In this document: positions 55,980 to 64,000 of the stretch, in pieces
How positions within the stretch are numbered: the stretch's first letter is position 1
Layout of the letters: each line of letters begins with the position of its first letter
Assembly: GCA_017539645.1 (NCBI GenBank)
Contig: JAFYCM010000058.1
Span: forward strand, 37,224-101,223
Direction of reading: 5' to 3'
DNA: 64,000 nucleotides
From: Bacteroidales bacterium
GTDB lineage: Bacteria > Bacteroidota > Bacteroidia > Bacteroidales > Marinilabiliaceae
Translations under genes and position numbers: made by a program
The notes under the pieces: generated by a model
What the model was told of the DNA's origin: nothing
What the model saw: only the letters and a program-made list of their open reading frames with translations
Databases searched by the model: none

Positions 55980-56018
55980 AAAAAGAAAAGACCTGAAAGT
56001 CATTAACTATCAGGTCTT
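55980..56018 (-). terminator. Intrinsic terminator downstream of tRNA-Arg
   Basis: On the minus strand AAGACCTGA/TCAGGTCTT forms a 9-bp perfect stem followed by a T-rich tail (TTCTTTTT). It lies 12 bp after the tRNA 3' end and just before the phosphatase start codon. Confidence 0.85.
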
Positions 56019-56029
56019 GGATTTTATTG

Positions 56030-56103
56030 TGATACCGGAGGGGTTCGAACCCCCAATCTTCTGATCCGTAGTCAGAGGCATTATCCAATTGTGCTACGGT
56101 ACC
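56030..56103 (-). tRNA. tRNA-Arg (anticodon ACG)
   Basis: 74 nt on the minus strand. The acceptor is GGTACCG/CGGTATC with discriminator A, the anticodon stem is TCTGA/TCAGA with loop CTACGGA (anticodon ACG, normally edited to ICG and reading CGU/CGC/CGA), and the T arm has GGTTCGAACCC. CCA is not encoded. A strong terminator follows. Confidence 0.95.
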
Positions 56104-56236
56104 ATCCTTGCTCAAAAGCGATGCAAAAGTAGCGAGTTTTTTATTATGTGCAACGACCAAAATGCTAAAAAATCTTTATTTGTCGTAGATTCATATTTAT
56201 TCATCTACAAAAAACACAAGTTTTGTCTCTACTATG

Positions 56237-57142
56237 CTACCATTGCGTGATAGAATCTTGGCGTTTATTCACCAATTCTTCAATAATACCATCGGAAAGT
56301 CCCAAGGCTGGCACTTCTATAGTATCTGCGCCAATGGCATCGGCTATAATTAGGAAAATCTGTGCTGCAGGAACAATTACATCAGCGCGGTCGGGTTTTA
56401 GATCGAATGCCTCAGCTCGCTGGGCGATAGTGAGTTTGTTGAGTCGGTTATAAATATTACGCAGTGCACTAACATCCATTCGGCGCTCGATAACCTCTTC
56501 GTCATTGTGATTGGTAAGCGAGAAGAGTTTATTTATGTTGCCGCCCGCCCCCACGATAGATACACCGCCATATAAGCAACATGTAGCTTGCAAGTCGAGG
56601 CGAAGTTGGCTAACGACCGTTTCGTCGAAGATACCGTTAATCATACGCACGGTACCTATACCGTAGGATTGCGTAAAAAGCGTATTGCCATCACAGATGA
56701 GGCTTATCTCGGTACTACCACCGCCTACGTCGACAAAAAGAAGATTACTCTTATTTACGCGCCGCCAATTGACGTTGCGAACGATAGCTGCCTCCTCTTT
56801 ACCACTGATAAGTTCAATACGTACACCAGTACGAGCATAAATATCATTTAGCACCGACTGCCCGTTGGTAGCTTCGCGCATAGCTGCCGTGGCACATCCG
56901 CGAAAATGTTCGGGTTTGATATCATATAGGCCCATCACTAAAGAGAAGGCTTTGATGAGCGTACAAAGGTCATCGGCTTTTTTCTTGGATATGGAGCCCG
57001 TGGTGAACACTTCTTGACCGAGACGCAGCGGCAGACGCATGAGCGCCACTTTGCCAAGTTGCGTCGACGTAGGCTTATCTTGCCGCTTGACTAGCAATCG
57101 CACGGCATTCGAACCAATGTCTATGGCAGCGAAGTATTCCAT
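56237..57142 (-). CDS. Ppx/GppA-family phosphatase (exopolyphosphatase/pppGpp hydrolase type)
   Basis: 301 residues of the ASKHA fold: EYFAAIDIGSNAVRLLV (phosphate 1), LFVDVGGGSTEISLI (phosphate 2) and a late GLSDGIIEEL. This is the short two-lobe form without the C-terminal HD domain found in E. coli Ppx/GppA. It would hydrolyse polyphosphate or pppGpp in the cytosol; the preferred substrate cannot be told. It follows murA by 12 bp on the same strand and probably shares its transcript. Confidence 0.9.
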   Translation of the reverse strand: MEYFAAIDIGSNAVRLLVKRQDKPTSTQLGKVALMRLPLRLGQEVFTTGSISKKKADDLCTLIKAFSLVMGLYDIKPEHFRGCATAAMREATNGQSVLNDIYARTGVRIELISGKEEAAIVRNVNWRRVNKSNLLFVDVGGGSTEISLICDGNTLFTQSYGIGTVRMINGIFDETVVSQLRLDLQATCCLYGGVSIVGAGGNINKLFSLTNHNDEEVIERRMDVSALRNIYNRLNKLTIAQRAEAFDLKPDRADVIVPAAQIFLIIADAIGADTIEVPALGLSDGIIEELVNKRQDSITQW

Positions 57143-57154
57143 ATATATACATAT

Positions 57155-58459
57155 TTACTGACGACGAATAGACGCACCAAGCGCGTTCAATCGCTGGTCG
57201 ATATACTGATAACCACGGTCAATCTGTTCGATATTATGTATGGTAGACGTACCGTTGGCCGATAGTGCGGCAATGAGCAGAGCCACGCCAGCACGAATAT
57301 CAGGCGAGGTCATAGTTGTGCCGCGCAACTGATTCATACGATCAAGACCGATAACTGTTGCACGATGTGGGTCACAAAGTATGATTTGTGCTCCCATATC
57401 TATGAGTTTATCAACGAAGAACAATCGGCTCTCAAACATCTTTTGATGTATAAGTACACAGCCGCGAGCCTGCGTAGCCACCACAAGAAAGACGCTCAGC
57501 AAGTCAGGCGTGAGACCAGGCCAAGGCGCATCGGAGATGGTCATAATAGAGCCATCGATGAACGAGTCGATGGTGTAGTGGTCTTGTGCTGGAATATGTA
57601 TGTCGTCACCCTTCTTCTCGATTGCGATGCCCATACGTTCAAAGGCAAAAGGAATGATGCCAAGGTGATGCAAACCAGCGTTACGAATGGTTATGTCACC
57701 ACCCGTCATTGCTGCCATACCAATGAATGAGCCAACCTCAATCATATCAGGCAAAACTCGGTGTTCGCAACCCGACAGACTGTCAACGCCAGTGATCTTT
57801 AGTAAGTTCGAGCCAATACCTTCGATTTTTGCACCCATCGACACGAGCATACGCGTGAGTTGCTGTATGTATGGTTCGCAAGCCGCATTGTATATAGTCG
57901 TCTCACCAGGCGTAAGTACAGCTGCCATAATAATATTAGCCGTACCAGTTACCGAAGCCTCATCGAGGAGCATATAGCAGCCCTTCATATTGTTGCCGCG
58001 CACGGAGTAGAAAACGTCGTTAGCATCGAACGAAAATTCGGCGCCAAGTTTTTTGAATCCGTAGAAGTGCGTATCGAGACGTCGACGACCAATCTTATCA
58101 CCACCGGGTTTCGGGAAATGCGCTACGCCATATCGTGCGAGAAGCGGTCCCATAATCATTATTGAACCACGAAGCGATGAAGCTCTCTGCTTGAAGTCGT
58201 CGGTAAGGAGATAGTCGAGATTAATGTTGGCTGCTTGCAAATGACAGCGGTGCGGGCTTTCACGACGAACGCCAACGCCCATTGCTGCAAGCAGATTTAT
58301 AAGGTTATTGACATCAACGATGTCTGGAATATTATCAATGACAACCTCTTCAGAGGTCAACAAGGTGGCGCATAACACTTGCAGTGCCTCATTCTTAGCA
58401 CCTTGTGGATCGATAGAACCCGAGAGTGGGCGACCGCCTTCAATGACAAAAGATGACAA
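57155..58459 (-). CDS. murA: UDP-N-acetylglucosamine 1-carboxyvinyltransferase
   Basis: First committed enzyme of peptidoglycan synthesis, adding enolpyruvate from PEP to UDP-GlcNAc. 434 residues with GAKNEALQVLCA (K22, N23), RGSIMIMGPLLARYG and LDTHFYGFKKLGAEF. In the catalytic loop the Cys that fosfomycin alkylates (E. coli C115, GGCAIG) is Asp here: PKPGGDKIGRRR, D121. That swap is known to give fosfomycin insensitivity in other bacteria. It lies between the DUF4290 gene (27 bp upstream) and ppx/gppA (12 bp downstream). Confidence 0.96.
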   Translation of the reverse strand: MSSFVIEGGRPLSGSIDPQGAKNEALQVLCATLLTSEEVVIDNIPDIVDVNNLINLLAAMGVGVRRESPHRCHLQAANINLDYLLTDDFKQRASSLRGSIMIMGPLLARYGVAHFPKPGGDKIGRRRLDTHFYGFKKLGAEFSFDANDVFYSVRGNNMKGCYMLLDEASVTGTANIIMAAVLTPGETTIYNAACEPYIQQLTRMLVSMGAKIEGIGSNLLKITGVDSLSGCEHRVLPDMIEVGSFIGMAAMTGGDITIRNAGLHHLGIIPFAFERMGIAIEKKGDDIHIPAQDHYTIDSFIDGSIMTISDAPWPGLTPDLLSVFLVVATQARGCVLIHQKMFESRLFFVDKLIDMGAQIILCDPHRATVIGLDRMNQLRGTTMTSPDIRAGVALLIAALSANGTSTIHNIEQIDRGYQYIDQRLNALGASIRRQ

Positions 58460-58486
58460 TTTGAAATGTATTTATATGGTAATGAA

Positions 58487-59155
58487 TCAATATCTATTGC
58501 GACGCTGATTGCGGTTCTTCTTGCCGCCGCCCTGCTGCTGACGTTGCTGCTGTTGCTGCTTACGACTGCCAGCGCCATTATTGTTGTCGGGCGCAGTGAG
58601 ATTCGGGCGAAAGTTTGATGTAGTGACACCTTCATCGATAAAAATTTCACCATCGGTCATAGCCTGCAAATCGCCGAATATACGATCGTCGGTGGAGATG
58701 TCATCTTTATTGAGCATAAGTATGCGACGTTTCATGCTGCAAGCAATACTCTGAATGGCGCTCTGCTGCTCGTAGAGGTCCTCCATACCTACAGTAGCTT
58801 TGGCCATACGCTCAATGATGCTACCGAAATGGCGAAAACGGATGCGGTGGCAATTATAATCTAAGCGGTCGGGCTTGCGCATAATCTTCTCTGGCGTAGG
58901 CATCGGGTACGGAGAATCGATGTCGAGCTTGAAATTCGACATAATTGCCAAATGGTCCCAGAGTTTGTGGCGGGAATCCTCGGTATCACGAAGTTCGGGA
59001 AAGAGGTTTCCCATAACATCGATGATAGTACGAGCACAGCGGTTGCGCTCCTCGCGGTCTTCTATAGTGCACGCGTGAGCCACCATACGTTGGATATTGC
59101 GTCCATATTCGGGCATGTAGAGCGGACCTCGCGTTGAATTATAATCTTTGAGCAT
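58487..59155 (-). CDS. DUF4290 family protein
   Basis: 222 residues starting MLKDYNSTRGPLYMPEYGRN, the typical opening of the Bacteroidota-specific DUF4290 family, followed by the helical RTIIDVMGNLFPELRDTEDSRHKLWDHLAIMS. The C-terminus is a Gln/Gly/Arg/Lys-rich low-complexity tail (KQQQQQRQQQGGGKKNRNQ) that may bind nucleic acid or be disordered. No enzymatic motif is seen. The constant position ahead of murA suggests an envelope or growth role, but function is unknown. Confidence 0.85.
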   Translation of the reverse strand: MLKDYNSTRGPLYMPEYGRNIQRMVAHACTIEDREERNRCARTIIDVMGNLFPELRDTEDSRHKLWDHLAIMSNFKLDIDSPYPMPTPEKIMRKPDRLDYNCHRIRFRHFGSIIERMAKATVGMEDLYEQQSAIQSIACSMKRRILMLNKDDISTDDRIFGDLQAMTDGEIFIDEGVTTSNFRPNLTAPDNNNGAGSRKQQQQQRQQQGGGKKNRNQRRNRY

Positions 59156-59248
59156 GTCTTTCGTATTGTTTCAGGCGGCTAATTTAGTATAAGATTGCAA
59201 AAACACCGAACGATTAATACGGTTTACGGAATGCGCAGATGTTTCTAT

Positions 59249-59278
59249 AATTACGAATTCCTAATTAAGAGTTACGAG
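59249..59278. repeat. Short ACGAATT/GTTACGAG repeat tract
   Basis: TTACGAATTCC and AAGAGTTACGAG words resemble those after pflA (8846-8878). Intergenic, no gene seen in 59156-59402. Confidence 0.35.
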
Positions 59279-59304
59279 AGCGTCTATTGGGAGAGCATAT
59301 AGCA

Positions 59305-59340
59305 CAAAAAAGGACCGTCAACAATGTAACAGTCCTTTTG
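59305..59340 (-). terminator. Terminator at the end of the adhesin/barrel operon 2
   Basis: AAGGAC/GTCCTT forms a 6-bp stem with a run of six A upstream (T on the minus strand) and TTTT on the other side, so it can act in both directions. It lies 62 bp after the barrel gene stop. Confidence 0.75.
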
Positions 59341-59402
59341 TATGTAGACGTAAATGCAATGCCAAACGTAGATTTTGCACAACGTTTTGGCAACACTATT
59401 TT

Positions 59403-60404
59403 TTAGAACATCGACCTTACGCTTCGTTTACTACGGGCATTAACCTTACGAGCACTGCCCTTTTTGAACATCGACTGAACACGGACGAAGTCTAAACAAA
59501 GTTGAACTTTGGCGCCAGCACCCATCAAATGAGCATTATCGACAAGTTGCGAACCAAGTACGCCATTATAGCTTTGATCATCAACGCTGACAATGCCAGA
59601 GCTACTTGACTTTGCGACGTTAGTAATACAATAACTAAAATAGAGACCGAAATAAATCGTCTTGTTTCGCGTCCAATGGTAGTTGAAGCCAGCATCAAGA
59701 CAAAGGTTACATGTCACTGGATTCAAATTGCTCTTGCCAGTTTTCTTGTCAGATTTAGTAGTGAAGCCATGTTGTTCAAGATTATTATACTCTACGTTTG
59801 TCGATTCGAAATAACCTCGAGTCTCATACATACCATCAGTGAGTTTGTATTTTTTCATCAGAGGCACACCGAGGCGTACGCCTGCGCCAACCGTAAAATC
59901 CCACATCTCAGTCATATTCTTCAACTTGTACATCGCCATAACAGGGACCTCGAGTTGCACAAGGTGCTGACGTTCTGATACAGTATTGAAGTATGTTCGG
60001 TAGGTAAAAGTTTCAGGTTCAGGTTGCTGCACATTGTCGAACTCTTTGTCGTAGGCATGTACCAACCTATCAGTAACGGCAACTTCTTCGAGAGCGCTAA
60101 ATGTGGTTGCAGCACCATAATACGAAGCTCCGATACCAGCACAATAGCCCATTCCACTATAGAAGAATTGCTGGAAGCAGACATTGAAGGTACCACCCGG
60201 TTTCATATTTTTCTGTCCATCACCCTTGACATCATATGTATAAGTATAGAGACCTCCACCCCAATCGAACGTGAGGAACATATTCTCAAGTTCTTGCGTA
60301 GTGTACTTCTTTTTCTTTGTCTTTCGTTTAGGCGCAGCATCGAGGTCACACGGAGCGACAATGGCCAAAATCAAGAGCATTGCAAGGCATTTCAACCAGC
60401 TCAT
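59403..60404 (-). CDS. Putative outer-membrane beta-barrel protein paired with giant surface protein 2
   Basis: 333 residues from ATG 60404 (MSWLKCLAMLLILAIV, signal peptide); ATG 60434 adds ten residues. After a basic linker (APKRKTKKKK) come barrel-like strands (FLTFDWGGGLYTYTYDV, CAGIGASYYGAATTF, FTVGAGVRLGVPLMKKYKL, LCLDAGFNYHWTRN, IYFGLYFSYCITNVA). The end is Arg/Lys/Ser-rich, KKGSARKVNARSKRSVRSMF. The EVPVMAMYK and GVRLGVPLMKKYKLT stretches match the barrel at 47798-48766. It lies 115 bp downstream of giant surface protein 2, separated by a strong hairpin. Function is inferred from position only. Confidence 0.72.
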   Translation of the reverse strand: MSWLKCLAMLLILAIVAPCDLDAAPKRKTKKKKYTTQELENMFLTFDWGGGLYTYTYDVKGDGQKNMKPGGTFNVCFQQFFYSGMGYCAGIGASYYGAATTFSALEEVAVTDRLVHAYDKEFDNVQQPEPETFTYRTYFNTVSERQHLVQLEVPVMAMYKLKNMTEMWDFTVGAGVRLGVPLMKKYKLTDGMYETRGYFESTNVEYNNLEQHGFTTKSDKKTGKSNLNPVTCNLCLDAGFNYHWTRNKTIYFGLYFSYCITNVAKSSSSGIVSVDDQSYNGVLGSQLVDNAHLMGAGAKVQLCLDFVRVQSMFKKGSARKVNARSKRSVRSMF

Positions 60405-60481
60405 AGCGTTATATTTTATATATGTAGTATTCATGGTTCTGAGTGTTTAGTTGTGTAATTAGTCGATTTCCTTTTTTATGT

Positions 60482-60509
60482 CTGCCGCTGGTTTTGCTGC
60501 CAGCGGCAG
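60482..60509. promoter_or_regulatory. Perfect hairpin between giant surface protein 2 and the barrel gene
   Basis: CTGCCGCTGG and CCAGCGGCAG form a GC-rich 10-bp perfect stem with an 8-nt loop, 10 bp after the stop of the giant gene. On the minus strand it is followed by A-rich sequence rather than a U-run, so it fits an mRNA 3'-stabilising or pausing hairpin that lets the two genes be expressed at different levels. Confidence 0.65.
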
Positions 60510-60519
60510 AACTATTTAT

Positions 60520-63500
60520 TTATCGTTTTATTACGCTAACCACATCGTTGCCAATTCTGATTACGTAGGTTCCTTGCGGCAAGCCAGACAGGTCGACCTT
60601 GTCTTTCGTCGCACTTTCGGCGGTTCGTACTATCACCGTCTGACCACTTTCGTTGACGACAGTTATCTCATCGCCGACATCCCATGTACCGCCCTTCACG
60701 TTAACTACGCCTGACGATGGGTTCGGGTATGCCACAAGCGATGACGCTGCCACCATACCTCTATCATCGGTATACTTAGGACATGAAGTGTAAACCTCGC
60801 CTTCGGTGGTAACAACTACCAAGTAGTATGTACCGGTGTTGTAGAGAGAGACGCCCTTATTATCATAGAACATCTTGTTCTCTGCAATCGGCGTTGATTC
60901 TCCCTCTCGATACCATGTGAACGAATCGTTAAGCGTTAGCTCTTTGCCGAAGTATTCATCCGAATTGATAACAGAAAGGACGTCATCCCACATGATACGA
61001 ATGAATCTATGGCGAATCTCGTAGCTGATATGATACGTCAAGGTATCCTCTATCAACGATACTGCGACATCCACAATGCCTTTGCTTGGTATGCCCTCAT
61101 CAGGCAATGTGAACGTATTCAAGGTATCGGACTGCATCTTCACGCCGTTTACGAAGAATGTGTAGTTCACATAATTCATAATCTGATTACCAGTAAATAC
61201 TTTGCCATTGCAGTTAGCGAAGTTGCCTTGCGGAGTAGTAATTTCTACCACAATCGACTCATCGTTTTCGCAAGTTATGAATGGCTTGTAGTCACTTGGC
61301 ATATTCCACGTGATGAACGGCTTAGAATCGATACAATCGATATCAATATCTGCCTTCCACTTAGCAGTCAGGTTGAGGTTACCAACAGAGCCTGAAGGTA
61401 TCACGGTTATCTGATTACCTAATTCGTCGAACCAGCCGAGGAATATGTAACCAGAGCGTGTGATATTCTCAAGCGTGATGTCGTCATCGATTATCGAGTA
61501 GAGCGTACGGTTGTTGTTTTCTACGCCATCAGGTACGCCATTGTAAGTAATGGTGTAAGTAGAAACGTTGAACAAGGTGATAACCTCAACATCGCTCGCT
61601 GGCATCTCGAAGGTATTATCCTCGCTGATGGTGATGGTCGCAGGCTTGGTAGTCCAGCCAACGAACTCGTAGCCTTCACGATAGATAGGCGTCAAAGTAA
61701 CCACAGTGCCCATAGTCGCAGCAGCCACATTGCTCGTGGTGAATTGGTCGGTAGTTACGGTGTATATACCAGCCTTCCACTGAGCGTAGAGGGTAACTAC
61801 ACCATTGGCCTCAGTAGTGAGGTTGCTTACCACAGCGTGATCAATGTATGCACTACCTGAGCCATCAGCGGCGGTATTCCAGCCATTGAAGGTGAAACCA
61901 AGACGCGTATAAGCGTTGTTGTTGAGGAATACCGATTCATCGAACACAACTTGCTGACGAGCCATTGAACCACCAGTATTGCCGTTACCGTCGAATACTA
62001 TGTAGTATGCATTAGCCGTCCAAACAGCGTAGAGGCTGATGGTTGCGTCAGGCGTATTAGTGATATTCACTACTGTCTGCTCATCGATATACTCTACAGC
62101 GCCGTTTATCGATGTTGACCAGCCCAAGAAGGTGTGACCATCGATAACGAAGCCGTTCTTACTTAGAGTCTTAGCCTCGTCATAGGTAAACTTCTGACTT
62201 TCGGTTGTGCCGGTTGCCTTAGCATTATTAGCATAGAACACAACGGTGTATGTAATCGGTGTCCACTGCGCGTAGAGCTTGATTTCGCCATTGTTATCAC
62301 CAACGAGGTTCTTCACAGCTTGTTTATTCTCGTAGCGAGCGCCCTTGCCATCTGCTGAGGTTGCCCAGCCAGCGAATGTGTAGCCGTCGCGAGTGAATGC
62401 GTTAGGTGTCAAGTTAGCTTCAATGCCATAGGTCATGATTTCGTCGTCCATCTTACCTGTGCCATCGTTAGCCTTGAATACTATGCGGTATGTATTAGCC
62501 GTCCACTGAGCGTAGAGGCTGACAATTTCGCCATCCTCAGATGCGAGATTCTTCACTACTTCGCCGTCGGCATAGTCAGTAGACGTTCCGGCTTCGTTGC
62601 GGTTCCAGCCTGTGAAGGTATAGCCCGAGCGAGCGAATACGTTAGTATTCAGCGGTTCGGCATCGTCGAAGCGGAAGAGTTGATTTGCCATCGAGCCAGA
62701 AACAGGATCACCCTCGGCATTGCTATCGAATGCTACATAGTAGTCGACTGGAGCCCATTGTGCGTAGAGCGTAACAGCCTCGCCAGCAGTAATATTCGAT
62801 ACATATTCTTCATCGGCATACGACTTACCAGTACCATCAGGCTTGAGATTCCAAGCGGTGAACTTGTAGCCAGTCTTAGTGAACTTGCACTTCGACAGAT
62901 AATCCCACTTATCGTAGTTGATCTGCTGAGTCGGCATAGAGCCTTTACCACCATTGTTATTGAAGGTAATTATGAAGCCTGCAATCTCCCATTGAGCATA
63001 GAGGGTGATAGTGCCTTCGGTAGCAAGGTTCTTCTGCGTTGAGCCCTGATAATAGGTATCACCAGATCCATCAGGTTGGGTATTCCAGCTAATGAACTCA
63101 TAACCAGCCTTAGTGAAGCCCGTATTGCTGAGTATTGTAATGTCTACATCGTAGGTAGCATCTTGGTCGACCGTAGTACCTACACCGCCATTGTTTACAT
63201 ATTCAATAGTATATGTATTAGGCGTAAAGTTCGCGGTGACATCGATGTCGCTTGCCGGCATCACAAAGGTGTTGGTGAAGGTTACCGAAACTTCAGGATT
63301 GGTAGTCCAACTTTCGAATGTGTAGCCAGGCTTAGTATCTGCGGTGAGCGACACAGTAGTCTCGTATGTAGCTGTCGAGAAGTTCGACGTAGCATTATGA
63401 GTGGTGATGATGTATTCGGTGAGCTTGTAGTTAGCTGTCACCTCAACATTACCCGTACCTACAGTTATGGTTGTCTCGTTGCTTGTCACACTGGTTATTT

Positions 63501-64000
63501 GTGCGCCAGTGCCACTTACGAGCGTCCAACCAGTGAACTCGTAGCCAATAGCAGGATTGTTTGCTGTAATAGTTACAAGCTCGTTCATGTTAGCCGTAGT
63601 CTTGTTGGCTGTACCATTATTTACGGTAATCGTATAGTCGACAAGTCGATAGTTAGCACGGACGTTCACATTGCTTGTACCTACACGGAGAATAGTGCTA
63701 CTTGCATTTGCATTGTTCATAGAGGCACCTTCACCGTTGGTAATTTCCCAATAGTCGAACTCGTAACCATCGGCAGGAGCATTAGCAGTGATTGTTACCG
63801 CCTCGCCCATTGGAGCTTCATTCTTATCTGCCGTACCATTGTCAACGGTAATTATGTATTGTATAGCTACGTAATTAGCTTTCACGGTAACGTCGGAAGC
63901 TGGCATAGTGAACTTACCGCCGTTAACAATCACTTCGTTTCCGTTAGCATCGGTAACTGTCCAACCTGTGAAGTTGAAGCCAGGCTTAGCATCGTGGTCG
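60520..64000 (-). CDS. Giant T9SS-type surface protein with mixed InlB-type repeats (5' end outside window)
   Basis: Partial gene: the frame stays open to the window edge, giving at least 1158 residues. The visible part has three repeats of the divergent InlB type (ITVNNGTANKTTANMNE, GYEFTGW, VEVTANY), six or more classical Flg_new-type repeats (FTKAGYEFISWNTQPDGSG, LYAQW) and mixed ones, 11 full units plus a partial one at the edge. A region without repeats follows (about 61350-60760). The end is a type A T9SS sorting domain (SLVAYPNPSSGVVNVKGG, GLPQGTYVIRIGNDVVSVIKR). It is probably a surface adhesin. The barrel gene follows on the same strand. Confidence 0.87.
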   Translation of the reverse strand, partial: DHDAKPGFNFTGWTVTDANGNEVIVNGGKFTMPASDVTVKANYVAIQYIITVDNGTADKNEAPMGEAVTITANAPADGYEFDYWEITNGEGASMNNANASSTILRVGTSNVNVRANYRLVDYTITVNNGTANKTTANMNELVTITANNPAIGYEFTGWTLVSGTGAQITSVTSNETTITVGTGNVEVTANYKLTEYIITTHNATSNFSTATYETTVSLTADTKPGYTFESWTTNPEVSVTFTNTFVMPASDIDVTANFTPNTYTIEYVNNGGVGTTVDQDATYDVDITILSNTGFTKAGYEFISWNTQPDGSGDTYYQGSTQKNLATEGTITLYAQWEIAGFIITFNNNGGKGSMPTQQINYDKWDYLSKCKFTKTGYKFTAWNLKPDGTGKSYADEEYVSNITAGEAVTLYAQWAPVDYYVAFDSNAEGDPVSGSMANQLFRFDDAEPLNTNVFARSGYTFTGWNRNEAGTSTDYADGEVVKNLASEDGEIVSLYAQWTANTYRIVFKANDGTGKMDDEIMTYGIEANLTPNAFTRDGYTFAGWATSADGKGARYENKQAVKNLVGDNNGEIKLYAQWTPITYTVVFYANNAKATGTTESQKFTYDEAKTLSKNGFVIDGHTFLGWSTSINGAVEYIDEQTVVNITNTPDATISLYAVWTANAYYIVFDGNGNTGGSMARQQVVFDESVFLNNNAYTRLGFTFNGWNTAADGSGSAYIDHAVVSNLTTEANGVVTLYAQWKAGIYTVTTDQFTTSNVAAATMGTVVTLTPIYREGYEFVGWTTKPATITISEDNTFEMPASDVEVITLFNVSTYTITYNGVPDGVENNNRTLYSIIDDDITLENITRSGYIFLGWFDELGNQITVIPSGSVGNLNLTAKWKADIDIDCIDSKPFITWNMPSDYKPFITCENDESIVVEITTPQGNFANCNGKVFTGNQIMNYVNYTFFVNGVKMQSDTLNTFTLPDEGIPSKGIVDVAVSLIEDTLTYHISYEIRHRFIRIMWDDVLSVINSDEYFGKELTLNDSFTWYREGESTPIAENKMFYDNKGVSLYNTGTYYLVVVTTEGEVYTSCPKYTDDRGMVAASSLVAYPNPSSGVVNVKGGTWDVGDEITVVNESGQTVIVRTAESATKDKVDLSGLPQGTYVIRIGNDVVSVIKR

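Overview
The window looks like a chromosomal segment from a member of the order Bacteroidales (phylum Bacteroidota). Supporting signs are promoter elements of the TAnnTTTG type, few Shine-Dalgarno sequences, an NADP-type glutamate dehydrogenase, DUF4290, DUF1573, DUF4369 and DUF748 proteins, an E1-like/DsrE/TusA sulfur module, and three secreted proteins ending in type IX secretion system (T9SS) sorting domains. The last point argues against a classical gut Bacteroides and for a T9SS-positive lineage. I see no prophage, insertion sequence, CRISPR array or integrase.

Region by region: 89-4000 is a minus-strand run rseP, LysM lytic transglycosylase, pepT. 4308-5423 is a chorismatase-like RidA-superfamily protein. 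5762-8846 holds pyruvate formate-lyase and its activase, separated by a hairpin. 8847-9372 is a non-coding repeat region with six 42-bp tandem copies. 9373-13253 carries uvrC, an ECF sigma factor, a Crp/Fnr regulator and an SGNH hydrolase. 13259-20267 (minus except for one TlpA-like gene) is centred on sulfur: tusA-like, dsrE-like and E1-like genes, a T9SS-type trypsin-like protease, cysK and a MetY/MetZ-type enzyme, with a divergent Lrp regulator. 21020-30564 mixes an m5U-methyltransferase-like gene, an AsmA protein, a coiled-coil lipoprotein, a Spy-like protein, a nitroreductase, rlmH, a small Gly/Asp-rich peptide, smpB and an unusual degenerate cyclase fused to a phosphodiesterase-like HD domain. 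30885-37839 has a ferredoxin, an envelope operon (DUF1573, degenerate thioredoxin, glmM-like, outer-membrane protein) and a sigma/anti-sigma-like/lipoprotein operon. 37991-47700 has gdhA, a GH2 glycosidase, an orphan PstS-like lipoprotein, a DUF748 protein, tRNA-Lys, a ThiE-like protein and azlCD.

The right end (47798-64000) holds the most striking structure. Two giant T9SS-type surface proteins built of InlB/Listeria-Bacteroides-type repeats (about 2185 aa, and more than 1158 aa running off the window) are each followed directly on the same strand by a putative outer-membrane beta-barrel gene. The two barrels look like distant paralogues with Lys/Arg/Ser-rich tails ending in Phe. I read this as a duplicated adhesin-plus-barrel cassette. 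Between the two pairs lie a low-molecular-weight phosphatase, tRNA-Arg, ppx/gppA, murA (with Asp replacing the fosfomycin-target Cys) and a DUF4290 gene.

All assignments rest on motif reading by eye. No database search was possible, so family names are recognition calls, and gene symbols are given only where the motif set is clear.
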